DNA of 64,000 nt from Xenophilus azovorans DSM 13620 (GCF_000745855.1 NZ_JQKD01000006.1:1-64000), one strand, 5' to 3'. Positions 17,475 to 27,315 are shown, counted from the stretch's first letter. Program-made: numbers and translations. The notes: a model not told the origin generated them from the sequence alone.

Positions 17475-18436
17475 ACGACGCGCAAGAACGCAGCTACGCC
17501 GAGGCCGCCGCGCTCGCGCTGGCGCACGAGATGCAGGCCGACGAGCGGGTCGTGGTGCTGGGCGAGGACGTGGGCCGCGGCGGCATCTTCGGCCAGTACA
17601 GGGGGCTGCAGGAGCGCTTCGGCAGCAGCCGGGTGATCGACACGCCGATCAGCGAGGCCGCCATCATGGGCGCCGGCGTGGGCATGGCGCTGGCCGGCCT
17701 GAAGCCGGTGGTCGAGATGCGCGTGGTGGATTTCGCGCTGTGCGGCATGGACGAGCTGGTGAACCAGGCCGCCAAGAACCGCTACATGTTCGGCGGCCAG
17801 GGCCGCGTGCCGCTGGTGGCGCGCATGCCGGGCGGCATCTGGGACGCCTCGGCCGCGCAGCATTCGCAGAGCCTGGAGGCGTGGTTCGCGCACCTGCCGG
17901 GCGTGGCGGTGGTGTGCCCGGCGACGCCGCAGGACAACTTCTCGCTGCTGCGCGCCGCGCTGGCATGCGGCGATCCGGTGGTCTACATCGAGCACAAGAC
18001 GCTGTGGGGCATGCGCGGCGCGGTCGATGAATCGCTGGCCGTGCCGCTGGGCCGCGCCGCGCGCGTGCGCCGCGGCGATGCGCTCACGCTGGTGAGCTGG
18101 AGCCGGCAGTTGCGCGTGTGCCAGGAGGCCTGCGAGCAGCTCGCGGCCGAGGGCATCGGCGTCGACCTGATCGACCTGCGCACGCTCTGGCCCTGGGACC
18201 GCGAGACGGTGCTCGAATCGTGCGCCCGCACCGGCCGGCTGCTGGTGGTGCACGAGGCGATCCAGGCGGCGGGCTTCGGCGCCGAGATCGCCGCGACGGC
18301 GGCCGAGGCCACCGGCTGCCGCGTGGCACGCCTGGGCGCGCCGCGCATCCCGGTGGGCTACGCGCCGGTGCTGGAGGCCGCGTCGCGCATTGACGCGGCG
18401 GCGGTGGCGGCGGCCGCGCGGCGGCTGGTGGGCTGA
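17465..18436 (+). CDS. Thiamine-pyrophosphate dehydrogenase E1 component, beta subunit
   Basis: The start codon lies inside the last codons of the alpha gene; a second ATG two codons later (17471) is possible. The 323-residue product has the E1 beta features: VVVLGEDVGRGGIFGQYRGL, DTPISEAAIMGAGVGMALAG, and a C-terminal transketolase domain (VDLIDLRTLWPWDRETVLES) that would bind E2. Together with the alpha subunit it forms an alpha2-beta2 tetramer with TPP at the interface. The 3' end overlaps the convergent AraC regulator gene by 79 bases, an unusually long antisense overlap. There is no E2/E3 partner gene. Confidence 0.9.
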   Translation: MAMNDAQERSYAEAAALALAHEMQADERVVVLGEDVGRGGIFGQYRGLQERFGSSRVIDTPISEAAIMGAGVGMALAGLKPVVEMRVVDFALCGMDELVNQAAKNRYMFGGQGRVPLVARMPGGIWDASAAQHSQSLEAWFAHLPGVAVVCPATPQDNFSLLRAALACGDPVVYIEHKTLWGMRGAVDESLAVPLGRAARVRRGDALTLVSWSRQLRVCQEACEQLAAEGIGVDLIDLRTLWPWDRETVLESCARTGRLLVVHEAIQAAGFGAEIAATAAEATGCRVARLGAPRIPVGYAPVLEAASRIDAAAVAAAARRLVG

Positions 18437-19425
18437 GCGCCCGCTTCTTCTTCCGCGTCCGCCCCGCCGAAATCCATCAGCGCCTGCCGGCGCGCGCGCT
18501 CGCGCCGCAGCCAGGCGGTGGGCGGCAGCCCGGCCCAGCGGCGGAAGGCGCGCGAGAACACTTTCTCCGACTCGTAGCCCGCCGCCTCGGCGATGCGCGC
18601 CAGCGGCTGACGGCCGGCCTCGATCTGCTCGGCCGCCAGCGCCATGCGGTGCGCCGTCAGGTAGCCGATGGGCGTGGCGCCGACCACCGCGCGGAAGCGC
18701 TCGGCGAAGCGCGAGCGCGACATGGCGGCCTCGCGCGCCAGGGTCTCCAGGCGCCAGTCGCGCTGCGGCGCGCGGTGCAGCGCGGCCAGCGCGCGGCCGA
18801 TGGCCGGGTCGCCCAGGCCGCGCAGCCAGCCCTCGCCGTGCGCCGGGGTGCGGGCCAGGTGCTCGCGCAGCAGGTTGACCGCCAGCAGCTCGCCCATGCG
18901 TGCCGCCGAGACGCGCCAGCCGGGCCGGCGCGCGAGGCTGTCCTCGGTCAGCGCCTCCATCGCCGCAGCCAGGCGCGGCAGCCAGGGCACCTCGGCCGCG
19001 CGCAGGTGGATCAGCGGCGGCAGCTGTTGCAGCACGGCGTGGCGGCTCCAGGCCGAGAACCACAGCAGCACGGAGTCCACCTGCGTCGCCTCGCCCGCGC
19101 CGCCGTGGCGGAAGACCAGCGGGTTCTCGTCGCGCGGGCCCTCCGCATGGCGCGCGATCAGCTCGGCGAAGGGCGTGGCCGGCAGGCCAGGCGCCGACGC
19201 GAGCTGATGGGCGCTGCCCAGCGGCAGCATGAGCAGGTCGCCGGCCTGCACCTGCACCGGGGCGGCGCCGTCCAGCAGCAGCCACCACGGTGCGCCGCGC
19301 GCGAGGCGCAGCATCACGCCGGGCAGCCCGTCGGAGCGCAGCGCCCAGGGCGCGTGCAGCGAGAAGCGCGCCGTCACCGCGCGCTCGACGCGGCAGGCGG
19401 CCAGCACCTCGCTCAGCGCGTCCAT
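18358..19425 (-). CDS. AraC-family transcriptional regulator with cupin-type ligand domain
   Basis: I chose the start at 19425 (MDALSEVL), the usual beginning of this cupin-AraC subfamily; a longer form from 19467 is possible. The 355-residue product has an N-terminal cupin-like domain (WALRSDGLPGVML, LLMLPLGSAHQL) and two C-terminal helix-turn-helices (LETLAREAAMSRSRFAERFR and IAEAAGYESEKVFSRAFRRW). The last 40 residues are Ala/Arg-rich and are read opposite the end of the E1 beta gene. It is divergent from the flavin monooxygenase gene with a 181-bp gap, so control of that operon is the natural inference. The inducer is unknown. Confidence 0.88.
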   Translation of the reverse strand: MDALSEVLAACRVERAVTARFSLHAPWALRSDGLPGVMLRLARGAPWWLLLDGAAPVQVQAGDLLMLPLGSAHQLASAPGLPATPFAELIARHAEGPRDENPLVFRHGGAGEATQVDSVLLWFSAWSRHAVLQQLPPLIHLRAAEVPWLPRLAAAMEALTEDSLARRPGWRVSAARMGELLAVNLLREHLARTPAHGEGWLRGLGDPAIGRALAALHRAPQRDWRLETLAREAAMSRSRFAERFRAVVGATPIGYLTAHRMALAAEQIEAGRQPLARIAEAAGYESEKVFSRAFRRWAGLPPTAWLRRERARRQALMDFGGADAEEEAGAQPTSRRAAAATAAASMRDAASSTGA

Positions 19426-19606
19426 GCAGCCCAGGGCGGGACGAATCGTGCCTTCTTGCGGACGCACGGCGGTTGAGGCGGCACGGCCGCCTGCGAAGAA
19501 TCAAGGCATCGCTTCGGCGCACGCGGGATGGACGGCATGCCGTCGATCTTGGCACAGCGCGGCGCCGCCCCGTTCCCCCTTTTTTCACAGCACTGGAGAC
19601 TTCCCC

Positions 19607-20764
19607 ATGACGAACCCCCTGAAGATCGGCATCGCCGGCGGCGGCATCGGCGGCCTGGCCGCCGCCTGCGCGCTGCAGCGCCAGGGCCACGACGTGACCG
19701 TGTTCGAGCAGAGCCGCGAATACCTGCGCGTCGGCGCCGACATCAACCTCACGCCCAACGCCGTGCGTGCGCTGGACGGCCTGGGCGCCGGCATCGCCGC
19801 GGCGGCGCGCGCCTCGGCGGCGCGGCCCACGCACCGCATCAGCCGCACCTGGGACACCGGCGAGGAGACCTCGCGCCTGCCGATGAGCGACGCGGCCGAG
19901 CGCCAGTACGGCGCGCCGCAGCTCACCATCCACCGCGCCGACCTGCTGGCCGCGCTGGCCGAGGCCTTCCCGCGCGAGCGCGTGCGCTTCGCCAGCCGCT
20001 GCGAACGCATCGAGGAGACGGAGGACGGCGTGGCTGTGCGCTTCGCCGATGGCGGCGAGGCGCGCGGGCTGGACGTGCTGGTGGGCGCCGACGGCATCCA
20101 TTCCGCCGTGCGCGCGGCGATGTTCGGCGCCGACGCGCCGCGCTTCACCGGCGTGGTGGCCTTCCGCGCCGTGGTGCCGACCGAGCGGGTGAAGGACGTG
20201 CCGGACATCGGCGCCTTCACCAAGTGGTGGGGCCCCGCGCCGGAAAGCCAGATCGTCACCTTCCCGCTCAACCAGGGGCGCGACACCTTCGTCTTCGCCA
20301 CCACGGCGCAGGACGCCTGGCACGAGGAGTCGTGGACCACCGAGGGCAGCGTGGAGGAGCTGCGCGGCTTCTACGCGGACTTCCATCCGCATGCGCGCGC
20401 CCTGCTCGACGCCTGCGACAGCGTGCTCAAGACCGCGCTGTACGAGCGCGACCCGCTGCCGCGCTGGAGCCAGGGCCGCCTGACGCTGCTGGGCGACGCC
20501 TGCCACCCGATGATGCCCTTCATGGCGCAGGGCGCCGGCATGGCGATCGAGGACGCGGTGGTGCTGGCCCGCGCGCTGGAGGGCGTCGCAGCGGACGCCG
20601 TGCCCCACGCGCTGCGCCGCTACGAGCAGGCCCGCCTGGAGCGCACGGCGCGCATCCAGGTCGGCTCGCGCGGCAACAACTGGCTGCGCGCGGGCGGCAA
20701 TGCGGACTGGGTCTACGGCTACGACGCCTGGCAGGTGCCGCTGGCCGAGCCGGCCGCGGCCTGA
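19607..20764 (+). CDS. FAD-dependent aromatic-ring monooxygenase (salicylate/6-hydroxynicotinate hydroxylase type)
   Basis: The start at 19607 follows the weak site CTGGAGA. The 385-residue protein is a group A flavin hydroxylase: dinucleotide-binding [20 protein letters not shown] at the N-terminus, the middle [13 protein letters not shown] motif, and the FAD site [22 protein letters not shown] near residue 300. The closest resemblance I recognise is to NicC and salicylate hydroxylase (matching runs ITIHRADL and [10 protein letters not shown]). It likely adds a hydroxyl group to an aromatic or N-heteroaromatic acid with NAD(P)H and oxygen in the cytoplasm. It is first in a rightward set with an unknown small protein and a Bug binding protein, which suggests uptake and attack of one aromatic compound. 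Confidence 0.9.
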   Translation: MTNPLKIGIAGGGIGGLAAACALQRQGHDVTVFEQSREYLRVGADINLTPNAVRALDGLGAGIAAAARASAARPTHRISRTWDTGEETSRLPMSDAAERQYGAPQLTIHRADLLAALAEAFPRERVRFASRCERIEETEDGVAVRFADGGEARGLDVLVGADGIHSAVRAAMFGADAPRFTGVVAFRAVVPTERVKDVPDIGAFTKWWGPAPESQIVTFPLNQGRDTFVFATTAQDAWHEESWTTEGSVEELRGFYADFHPHARALLDACDSVLKTALYERDPLPRWSQGRLTLLGDACHPMMPFMAQGAGMAIEDAVVLARALEGVAADAVPHALRRYEQARLERTARIQVGSRGNNWLRAGGNADWVYGYDAWQVPLAEPAAA

Positions 20765-20817
20765 AGGACGGGTTTCCACCCTCGGACGCGCAGGCGCCGG
20801 CCGCTACAAACGGGCGC

Positions 20818-21204
20818 ATGCCGCTGCGCCTGCGCGTCGTCGACTCGATCACCGAACTGCATGCGGGCGACGCCGGCTGCGTGGCGGTGAGCGGCTCGCA
20901 CGGCGGGATCAGCTCGGCACGCTATGCGCTGGCGGCGCGGCCGCTGCTGTCGGTGTTCAACGACGCCGGCGTCGGCCGCGACGCAGCCGGCATCGCGGCG
21001 CTGGGCTTCCTGCAGGCGCACGCGCTGGCGGCCTGCACGGTGGCGCACGGCAGCGCGCGCATCGGCGAGGCCCGCAGCACGCTGGACGACGGCGTGCTCA
21101 GCCACGTCAACGCCGGCGCCGCGGCGCTGGGCCTGGCGCCCGGCCAGACGCTGCGCCAGGCGCTGGCGGCCCTTCCAACCCCCTTCGAGGAGACCCCTGC
21201 ATGA
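20818..21204 (+). CDS. Small conserved protein of unknown function
   Basis: The 128-residue product starts at the ATG 54 bases after the monooxygenase stop and ends in an ATGA overlap with the Bug gene, so it belongs to that operon. It has no signal peptide or membrane helix. The sequence shows Gly-rich loops ([14 protein letters not shown]) and an alternating strand/helix pattern ([20 protein letters not shown]), which could be a small alpha/beta domain. The invariant-looking residues SHGG, ND and HVNAG might form an active site. I do not recognise the family. The operon suggests a role in metabolising the compound taken up by the Bug protein, but that is only inference. Confidence 0.75.
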   Translation: MPLRLRVVDSITELHAGDAGCVAVSGSHGGISSARYALAARPLLSVFNDAGVGRDAAGIAALGFLQAHALAACTVAHGSARIGEARSTLDDGVLSHVNAGAAALGLAPGQTLRQALAALPTPFEETPA

Positions 21205-22217
21205 TGCGTCGTCATTGCCAACCGAACCGCCGCGCCGCACTGGCCCTGGCGGCCACCGCCGCCCTGGCCCTGGCTGCCCCGGCCGCCTGGGCCGACACCT
21301 GGCCAACCAAGCCGGTGAAGATCGTCGTGCCCTTCGCGCCCGGCGGCACCACCGACATCCTGGCGCGCGCCGTGGCGCCGGAGCTGAGCAAGGCCTTCGG
21401 CCAGCAGTTCATCGTCGACAACCGGGCCGGCGCCGGCGGCAACATCGGCGCCGAGATCGTCGCCAAGTCGCCGAACGACGGCTACACCTTCCTGATGGGC
21501 ACGGTGGGCACGCACGGCATCAACCGCGCGCTCTACAAGAACCTGCCCTACGACCCGATCAAGGACTTCGTGCCCGTCACCCTGGTGGCCGCCGTGCCCA
21601 ACGTGCTGGAGATGAACGCCGAGAAGGCCAGGCAGTACGGCATCCGCAACGTGCCGGACCTGATCAAGTACCTGAAGGCCAACCCCAACAAGCTGAACAT
21701 GGCCTCCAGCGGCAGCGGCACCTCGATCCATCTGGCCGGCGAGCTGTTCAAGAGCATGACGGGCACGCAGATGACGCACGTGCCCTACAAGGGCTCCGGC
21801 CCGGCGCTGCTGGACATGGTGGCGGGCAACGCCGACGTGATGTTCGACAACCTGCCCTCGTCGATGCAGCAGATCAAGGGCGGCAAGCTCACCGCGCTGG
21901 CGGTCACCAGCAGCCAGCGCTCGTCGGCGCTGCCCGACGTGCCGACGGTGGAGGAAGCCGGCGGCCCCGCGCTCAAGGGCTACGAGGCCAGTTCCTGGTT
22001 CGGCCTGCTGGCGCCGGCCGGCACCTCGCCCGACGTCGTCAACCGCGTGCAGCAGGCGGTGGCCAAGGCGCTGGGCACGCCCGAGGTGAAGGAGAAGATG
22101 CAGGCCCAGGGCGCGATCCCCAGCGGCAACACGCCGGCGCAGTTCACCAAGCACATCGCCGACGAGCACGTGAAGTGGGCCAAGGTGGTGAAGGACTCGG
22201 GCGCGACGGTGGACTGA
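21201..22217 (+). CDS. Bug-family tripartite tricarboxylate transporter substrate-binding protein
   Basis: The start overlaps the stop of the preceding gene (ATGA). The 338-residue product has a signal peptide with a Tat-like double Arg (NRRAAL) and cleavage after AAWA near residue 31. The mature part is a complete TctC/Bug protein: [34 protein letters not shown], and [19 protein letters not shown]. It would capture a carboxylate or aromatic acid in the periplasm; no TctA/TctB membrane subunits are present, as is common for the many orphan Bug proteins in this family of bacteria. The gene is followed by a strong terminator. Confidence 0.95.
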   Translation: MMRRHCQPNRRAALALAATAALALAAPAAWADTWPTKPVKIVVPFAPGGTTDILARAVAPELSKAFGQQFIVDNRAGAGGNIGAEIVAKSPNDGYTFLMGTVGTHGINRALYKNLPYDPIKDFVPVTLVAAVPNVLEMNAEKARQYGIRNVPDLIKYLKANPNKLNMASSGSGTSIHLAGELFKSMTGTQMTHVPYKGSGPALLDMVAGNADVMFDNLPSSMQQIKGGKLTALAVTSSQRSSALPDVPTVEEAGGPALKGYEASSWFGLLAPAGTSPDVVNRVQQAVAKALGTPEVKEKMQAQGAIPSGNTPAQFTKHIADEHVKWAKVVKDSGATVD

Positions 22218-22236
22218 GCAGGCCGGCGCCGCAAAG

Positions 22237-22275
22237 ACAAAGGCCGCGTCCGATGGGCGCGGCCTTTGTTTTTTC
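22237..22275. terminator. Rho-independent terminator
   Basis: A perfect 12-bp stem (ACAAAGGCCGCG with CGCGGCCTTTGT) with a 9-base loop is followed by a T-run on the plus strand. It ends the monooxygenase-Bug operon and may also serve the convergent DUF1840 gene. Confidence 0.9.
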
Positions 22276-22292
22276 TGGACCGGGGAAGCGGG

Positions 22293-22619
22293 TTACGCGC
22301 CCCAGACGATGTCCTTTTTCTCCGCGAGCGATTCCTTCAGCATGTTCAGCAGCGGCGTGGCGCGCTGGTGCAGGCCGACGTGCTGCGCTTCGGACTCGGC
22401 GTCGTGGTCTTCCACGGCGTTGGGGTCGCGGTTGTGCTTGCCGTCGCGCGCCTCGCGCGCCACCGCGGCCTCCAGCGAGGCGATGGCGCCCGGCATCTGG
22501 TCCACGACGATGACGCCGGCCGGCGCCGCCGCCTTGCCGATGATGTCCAGCAACTGGCGCGCGTTGGCCTCCAGCATCACGACGTCGGCACTGGCCTGGG
22601 ACTTGAAGCGGTAGAGCAT
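22293..22619 (-). CDS. DUF1840 family protein
   Basis: The 108-residue cytoplasmic protein has the typical DUF1840 beginning (MLYRFKSQASADVVMLEANA) and a C-terminal helix with LHQRATPLLNMLKESLA. The middle is charged (DGKHNRDPNAVEDHDAESEA). No catalytic motif is visible and no function is established for the family that I know of. It lies 17 bases after the cyclopropane synthase gene on the same strand, so both are probably on one transcript that ends at the terminator at 22237-22275. Confidence 0.88.
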   Translation of the reverse strand: MLYRFKSQASADVVMLEANARQLLDIIGKAAAPAGVIVVDQMPGAIASLEAAVAREARDGKHNRDPNAVEDHDAESEAQHVGLHQRATPLLNMLKESLAEKKDIVWGA

Positions 22620-22636
22620 GGCGGAATCCCCTTTCT

Positions 22637-23899
22637 TCACTCGTACATGTAGTTGCGTGTGAAAGGGTATACCGATTGCGCGCCGCGCAACACGTGGGAT
22701 GCCACCTGCCCGTCGCGTCGGGCAGACAGCATCTGGTGCAACGCGATCCAGCCCTGCTCGAAGCTCATGGCGCAGCCGGCCAGGTAGAGGCGGTAGGCGC
22801 GCAGGATGCGCCCGCCGCGCTCCGGGCCGGCCGTGCGCTCCAGCACGGCGCGCGCCTCGTCCAGCCGCGCCTCCAGCGCATCGGACCAGGCCCACAGCGT
22901 GCGGGCGTAGTGGGGGCGCAGGTTCTCCGTGTCCACCATCTCCAGCCCGGCCTCGGCCGTCTCGCTCAGGATGTGCGTGACGTGCAGCAGCTCCCCGCCC
23001 GGGAAGATGTACTTTTCGATGAAGTCGCCCATGCCGGCGCCGAGCTGCTTGTAGTCCAGCTGGCCGGCCGTGATGCCGTGCTGCAGCGTGAGGCCGCCGG
23101 GCGCGAGCAGGTCGTGCACGTCGCGCAGGTACAGGCCCATGTTGGCGCGGCCGACGTGCTCCAGCATGCCGATGGAGGCGATCTTGTCGAAGGGCCGGTC
23201 GGTCTTGAGCTCGCGGTAGTCCATCAGCCGCACGCGCACGCGCTCGCCCAGCCCGCGCTCGGCGATCAGCCGCTCCACGTGGGCGTGCTGGTTCTTCGAC
23301 AGGGTGATGCCGGTGGCGTCCACGCCGTAGTGCTCGGCCGCCCACAGCAGCAGCGCGCCCCAGCCGCAGCCGATGTCGAGGAAGCGCTCGCCCGGCTGCA
23401 GCATCAGCTTGCGGCAGATGTGGTCGAGCTTGGCTTCCTGAGCGCCGGCGATGTCCAGATCCGGCGTGCGGTAGTAGGCGCAGGAGTACACGCGCCGCGG
23501 GTCCAGCCAGAGCGCGTAGAAGTCGTCCGAGACGTCGTAGTGGAACTGGATCTGCTCGGCGTCCTTGCCCTGCGTGTGCGAGCCGCGCGACTTGGCGTTG
23601 CGCAGCAGGCGGGTCCACCAGCCGCTGTTGCTCTCGGCGGGGCTGGACGGCATCAGCGCCGCCGCGGTGGCCATCAGGTCGCGCATGCTGCCCTCGATGC
23701 CCACCCGGCCCTCGACGTAGTCCTCTCCCACGCTGCCGACCTGGCTGGCCGCCAGCTTGGCCAGGGCGCCCCAGGTCGAGAAGCTCAGGACGAGCCTCGC
23801 GTCGCCGGCGCCGATGCGCTGGCCGTCAGGCAGTTGGAGGGAAACGGGAACGGGAAGGGGCGCCAGAATGGCTTCGATCTTGCTGACCAGGCTCTGCAT
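22637..23899 (-). CDS. cfa: Cyclopropane-fatty-acyl-phospholipid synthase
   Basis: The 420-residue protein has the SAM-binding motif [20 protein letters not shown] near residue 180, the family run [24 protein letters not shown] just before it, and the C-terminal block [17 protein letters not shown]. It transfers a methylene from S-adenosylmethionine to unsaturated acyl chains of membrane phospholipids, on the inner face of the membrane. The length is slightly above E. coli Cfa (382). It is probably co-transcribed with the DUF1840 gene. Closely related SAM-dependent methyltransferases of the same family could do another acyl modification, but the classical motif set is complete. Confidence 0.92.
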   Translation of the reverse strand: MQSLVSKIEAILAPLPVPVSLQLPDGQRIGAGDARLVLSFSTWGALAKLAASQVGSVGEDYVEGRVGIEGSMRDLMATAAALMPSSPAESNSGWWTRLLRNAKSRGSHTQGKDAEQIQFHYDVSDDFYALWLDPRRVYSCAYYRTPDLDIAGAQEAKLDHICRKLMLQPGERFLDIGCGWGALLLWAAEHYGVDATGITLSKNQHAHVERLIAERGLGERVRVRLMDYRELKTDRPFDKIASIGMLEHVGRANMGLYLRDVHDLLAPGGLTLQHGITAGQLDYKQLGAGMGDFIEKYIFPGGELLHVTHILSETAEAGLEMVDTENLRPHYARTLWAWSDALEARLDEARAVLERTAGPERGGRILRAYRLYLAGCAMSFEQGWIALHQMLSARRDGQVASHVLRGAQSVYPFTRNYMYE

Positions 23900-24006
23900 G
23901 TCGACGGATTGTGCAAAACACGGAAGACAGGAAGCGCCGATGGTGGCACAACACGCCGCAGTTTGCAGACACCGCCGTTTGCCTGGGGCTGACGCGGCCG
24001 GCCAAA

Positions 24007-24034
24007 GAAAAAGGCCCTCGAACGAGGGCCTTTT
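24007..24034 (-). terminator. Terminator of the initiator tRNA gene
   Basis: Stem AAAAGGCCCTCG / CGAGGGCCTTTT with a tiny loop, followed on the minus strand by more T residues. It lies 6 bases beyond the CCA end of the tRNA. Confidence 0.9.
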
Positions 24035-24039
24035 GAAAG

Positions 24040-24116
<77 letters not shown>

Positions 24117-24127
24117 GCAAGAAAGAA

Positions 24128-24133
24128 ATTATA
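24128..24133 (-). promoter_or_regulatory. Candidate -10 box (TATAAT) for tRNA-fMet
   Basis: A perfect TATAAT reads leftward immediately after the rplQ stop codon, 11 bases before the tRNA. No good -35 is visible inside the 3' end of rplQ, so an extended or activated promoter, or read-through from the ribosomal operon, remains possible. Confidence 0.5.
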
Positions 24134-24135
24134 GC

Positions 24136-24537
24136 TTATTCGGCGGCGCCTTGCTCGCCTTCGGCCGCTTCCGTCGGCTCGGGGCGGTCCACCAGCTCGA
24201 CCAGGGCCATGGGGGCGTTGTCGCCCACGCGGAAGCCCATCTTCAGGATGCGCGTGTAGCCGCCCGGACGGGTCTGATAGCGCGGGCCGAGTTCGTTGAA
24301 CAGCTTGACGACGCTGTCGCGGTCGCGCAGGCGGTCGAAGGCCAGGCGCTTGTTGGCGACCGTCGGCTTCTTGGCCAGGGTGATCAGCGGCTCGACGACG
24401 CGGCGCAGTTCCTTGGCCTTCGGCACGGTGGTCTTGATCGCTTCGTGCGCGATCAGCGAGTTGGTCATGTTGCGCAGCATCGCGAGGCGGTGCGAGCTGG
24501 TGCGGTTGAGTTTGCGCAGGCCGAGTCCGTGACGCAT
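24136..24537 (-). CDS. rplQ: 50S ribosomal protein L17
   Basis: The 133-residue protein begins with the invariant [20 protein letters not shown] and contains [21 protein letters not shown]17 is a large-subunit protein near the exit tunnel. It is the last protein gene of the rpsM-rpsK-rpsD-rpoA-rplQ alpha operon, as in E. coli. The C-terminal tail is acidic and Ala-rich ([14 protein letters not shown]), usual for betaproteobacteria. The tRNA-fMet gene follows on the same strand. Confidence 0.98.
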   Translation of the reverse strand: MRHGLGLRKLNRTSSHRLAMLRNMTNSLIAHEAIKTTVPKAKELRRVVEPLITLAKKPTVANKRLAFDRLRDRDSVVKLFNELGPRYQTRPGGYTRILKMGFRVGDNAPMALVELVDRPEPTEAAEGEQGAAE

Positions 24538-24630
24538 GGTGATATTCCTTTCGTTATTTAAGAGCAGGCCGTATCAGGTACCCGCAATACACACAGGAGG
24601 GCAAGGTTTGCCGCGAGCGGCGAACCTGGT

Positions 24631-25623
24631 TTACCTCTTGTCCAGGCCGGCCGGCGGCCAGCTTTCGAGCTTCATGCCCAGCGTGAGGCCACGCGAGGCC
24701 AGCACTTCCTTGATCTCGTTGAGCGACTTGCGGCCCAGGTTCGGGGTCTTGAGCAGTTCGTTCTCGGTGCGCTGGATCAGGTCGCCGATGTAGTAGATGT
24801 TCTCGGCCTTCAGGCAGTTGGCCGAGCGCACCGTCAGCTCCAGTTCGTCCACGGGGCGCAGCAGGATCGGGTCGAACTGCTGGGCGCTGCGCTGCTGGGG
24901 CTGCTCGAACATGCCGTCGATGGCGCCGCCTTCCAGCTGCGCGAACACGGCCAGCTGCTCGACCAGGATCTTGGCCGAGGCGCGCACGGCGTCTTCGGCG
25001 CTGATCGCACCGTTGGTCTCGATCTCGACCAGCAGCTTGTCCAGGTCGGTTCGCTGCTCGACGCGGGCGCTCTCGACGGTGTAGCTCACGCGCTTGACCG
25101 GCGAGAACGAGGCGTCCAGCACGATCCGGCCGATCGACTTGGTCGGCTCGTCGGCGTAGCGGCGCATCGTGCCGGGCACGTAGCCGCGGCCCTTCTCGAC
25201 CTTGATCTGCATGTCCAGCTTGCCGCCTTGCGACAGGTTGGCGATCACGTGGTCGGGGTTGATGATCTCGACGTCGTGCGGCGTCTGGATGTCGGAGGCC
25301 TTGACCGGGCCTTCGCCGTCCTTGCGCAGCGACAGGGTCACCTCGTCGCGGTTGTGCAGCTTGAACACCACGCCCTTGAGGTTGAGCAGGATGTTGACGA
25401 CGTCTTCCTGGACGCCGTCGATCGACGAGTACTCGTGCAGCACGCCGGCGATCGTCACTTCAGTGGCTGCGTAACCCACCATCGAAGAGAGCAGCACGCG
25501 GCGCAGCGCGTTGCCGAGCGTGTGGCCGTAGCCGCGCTCGAAGGGCTCGAGCGTGACCTTCGCCTTGTTGGCGGCCAGTTGCTCGACCTGGATGGTCTTG
25601 GGTTTCAGCAGGGTCGTTTGCAT
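24631..25623 (-). CDS. rpoA: RNA polymerase alpha subunit
   Basis: The 330-residue protein has the N-terminal dimerisation domain ([20 protein letters not shown]) and the C-terminal DNA- and activator-binding domain ([40 protein letters not shown]). The length matches the family (about 329). It assembles first and nucleates beta and beta-prime. It lies between rpsD and rplQ; the 127-base gap before it contains two hairpins (arms CCGGTAAG/CTTACCGG and ACGAGGCTGC/GCAGCCTCGT) that may affect its expression relative to rpsD. Confidence 0.99.
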   Translation of the reverse strand: MQTTLLKPKTIQVEQLAANKAKVTLEPFERGYGHTLGNALRRVLLSSMVGYAATEVTIAGVLHEYSSIDGVQEDVVNILLNLKGVVFKLHNRDEVTLSLRKDGEGPVKASDIQTPHDVEIINPDHVIANLSQGGKLDMQIKVEKGRGYVPGTMRRYADEPTKSIGRIVLDASFSPVKRVSYTVESARVEQRTDLDKLLVEIETNGAISAEDAVRASAKILVEQLAVFAQLEGGAIDGMFEQPQQRSAQQFDPILLRPVDELELTVRSANCLKAENIYYIGDLIQRTENELLKTPNLGRKSLNEIKEVLASRGLTLGMKLESWPPAGLDKR

Positions 25624-25750
25624 GCGGACTTCCTCTCAATACCCCCGGCTCGTTACACCGGTAAGGCTGGTGAAGTGCCCTTACCGGATGCCTCCGATAA
25701 GGGAACAAAAACATTCAAGGACGAGGCTGCGCAGCAGCCTCGTTATCGTC

Positions 25751-26374
25751 TTACCTCGAATACAGTTCCACGATCAGCGATTCGTTGATGTCGGCGCCGA
25801 ATTCGTCGCGGTCCGGCACCTTCTTGAACGTGCCTTCCGCCTTGTCGGCGTTGACTTCCACCCAGCCGGGCATGCCGACCTGCTGCGCCAGTTGCAGCGC
25901 CTCGATCACGCGGGCCTGCTTCTTCGACTGCTCGCGCACGGCAACCACATCGCCCGGCTTCACCAGGTACGAGGGAATGTTCACCGGCTGGCCGTTGACC
26001 GTGATGGCCTTGTGCGACACGAGCTGGCGCGCCTCGGCGCGGGTCGAGCCGAAGCCCATGCGGTAGACGACGTTGTCCAGGCGCGATTCCAGCAGGAACA
26101 GCAGGTTGGCGCCGGTGTTGCCGCGGCGGCGGTCGGCTTCCTCGAAGTAGCGGCGAAACTGCTTTTCCAGCACGCCGTACATGCGCTTGACCTTCTGCTT
26201 CTCGCGCAGCTGCAGGCCGAAGTCGGAGGTGCGCTGACCCGAGGTGCGGCCGTGCTGGCCGGGCTTGGAGTCGAACTTGGCCTTGTCCGCGATCGAGCGG
26301 CGGGCGCTCTTGAGGAACAGGTCGGTGCCTTCACGGCGGGAGAGCTTGGCCTTGGGGCCGAGGTAGCGTGCCAC
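25751..26374 (-). CDS. rpsD: 30S ribosomal protein S4
   Basis: The 207-residue protein begins [20 protein letters not shown] and carries the S4 RNA-binding domain ([40 protein letters not shown]). It is a primary 16S rRNA-binding protein and, in E. coli, the translational repressor of the alpha operon. It lacks the zinc-binding cysteines found in C+ versions of S4. It lies between rpsK (137-base gap) and rpoA. Confidence 0.98.
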   Translation of the reverse strand: MARYLGPKAKLSRREGTDLFLKSARRSIADKAKFDSKPGQHGRTSGQRTSDFGLQLREKQKVKRMYGVLEKQFRRYFEEADRRRGNTGANLLFLLESRLDNVVYRMGFGSTRAEARQLVSHKAITVNGQPVNIPSYLVKPGDVVAVREQSKKQARVIEALQLAQQVGMPGWVEVNADKAEGTFKKVPDRDEFGADINESLIVELYSR

Positions 26375-26511
26375 GGTATTTTCCTTTGAGTCTTCTGCCG
26401 CAGTCGCCTGCGGGAGCCATCAGTCGCGTCGGTCGATGGCGGTGGGCTTGGGGTGGTGAAAAAGCAAAACGCGCAGACCGCCTCGCGGCGGGCTGCGCCT
26501 GGCGCCAGCGC

Positions 26512-26916
26512 TCAGATGCGGCGGCGCTTCTGGGGGCGGCAGCCGTTGTGCGGCACCGGCGTCACGTCGGAGATCGAGGTGATGCGGATGCCCAGCGCGG
26601 CCAGCGCGCGCACCGACGATTCGCGACCCGGGCCGGGGCCCTTGATCTCGACGTCCAGGTTCTTGATGCCCTGCTCGACCGCGGCGCGGCCGGCCACTTC
26701 GGAGGCCACCTGGGCCGCGAAGGGGGTCGACTTGCGCGAGCCCTTGAAGCCCTGGCCGCCCGACGAGGCCCACGACAGTGCGTTGCCCTGGCGGTCGGTG
26801 ATCGTGATGATGGTGTTGTTGAACGACGCGTGCACGTGCGCGATGCCGTCCGCAACGTTCTTGCGGACCTTCTTGCGCACGCGCTGGGCGGCGTTGTTGG
26901 CGGGAGACTTTGCCAT
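26512..26916 (-). CDS. rpsK: 30S ribosomal protein S11
   Basis: The 134-residue protein contains the S11 hallmarks [19 protein letters not shown] and [17 protein letters not shown] at its C-terminus. It forms part of the platform of the small subunit. It is spaced 10 bases from rpsM and followed by a 137-base gap before rpsD. No unusual feature is seen. Confidence 0.98.
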   Translation of the reverse strand: MAKSPANNAAQRVRKKVRKNVADGIAHVHASFNNTIITITDRQGNALSWASSGGQGFKGSRKSTPFAAQVASEVAGRAAVEQGIKNLDVEIKGPGPGRESSVRALAALGIRITSISDVTPVPHNGCRPQKRRRI

Positions 26917-26926
26917 GCTCTATTCC

Positions 26927-27292
26927 TTACTTCTTCAGGGCCTGGGCAGCCTTGCGCGGACCCTTGCGGGTGCGGGCATTGGTGCGCGTGCGCTGGCCGC
27001 GCATGGGCAGGCCGCGACGATGGCGGAAGCCGCGGTAGCAGCCGATGTCCATCAGTCGCTTGATGTTCATCGTCGTCTCGCGGCGCAGGTCGCCCTCGAT
27101 CGTGAACTGGGCAATCTGGTCGCGGATCTTCTCGAGGTCCGCGTCGGTCAGGTCCTTGACCTTCTTCGCGTAGTCGATGCCGCAGGCTTCGCAGATCTTG
27201 CGAGCGCGCGTGCGACCGATGCCAAAGATCGCCGTCAGGCCGATTTCGGCGTGCTTGTGCGGCGGGATGTTGATGCCAGCGATACGTGCCAT
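26927..27292 (-). CDS. rpsM: 30S ribosomal protein S13
   Basis: The 121-residue protein begins [20 protein letters not shown] and ends with the basic tail [20 protein letters not shown]13 sits in the head of the small subunit and contacts the P-site tRNA and the large subunit. It follows rpmJ and starts the alpha-operon part of the block. No independent promoter was identified. Confidence 0.98.
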   Translation of the reverse strand: MARIAGINIPPHKHAEIGLTAIFGIGRTRARKICEACGIDYAKKVKDLTDADLEKIRDQIAQFTIEGDLRRETTMNIKRLMDIGCYRGFRHRRGLPMRGQRTRTNARTRKGPRKAAQALKK

Positions 27293-27315
27293 GTGCGTCC
27301 TCTAGAACTCTCGAA

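Noticed and set aside
16455-18436. Acetoin catabolism operon controlled by the AcoR-like regulator at 2656
   Set aside because: The regulator is 13 kb away and divergent from another gene, and no E2, E3 or other aco gene is present.
25719-25743. Hairpin after rpsD as a terminator before rpoA
   Set aside because: The T-run does not follow directly and rpoA must be co-transcribed; a processing or attenuation role is possible but not supported.
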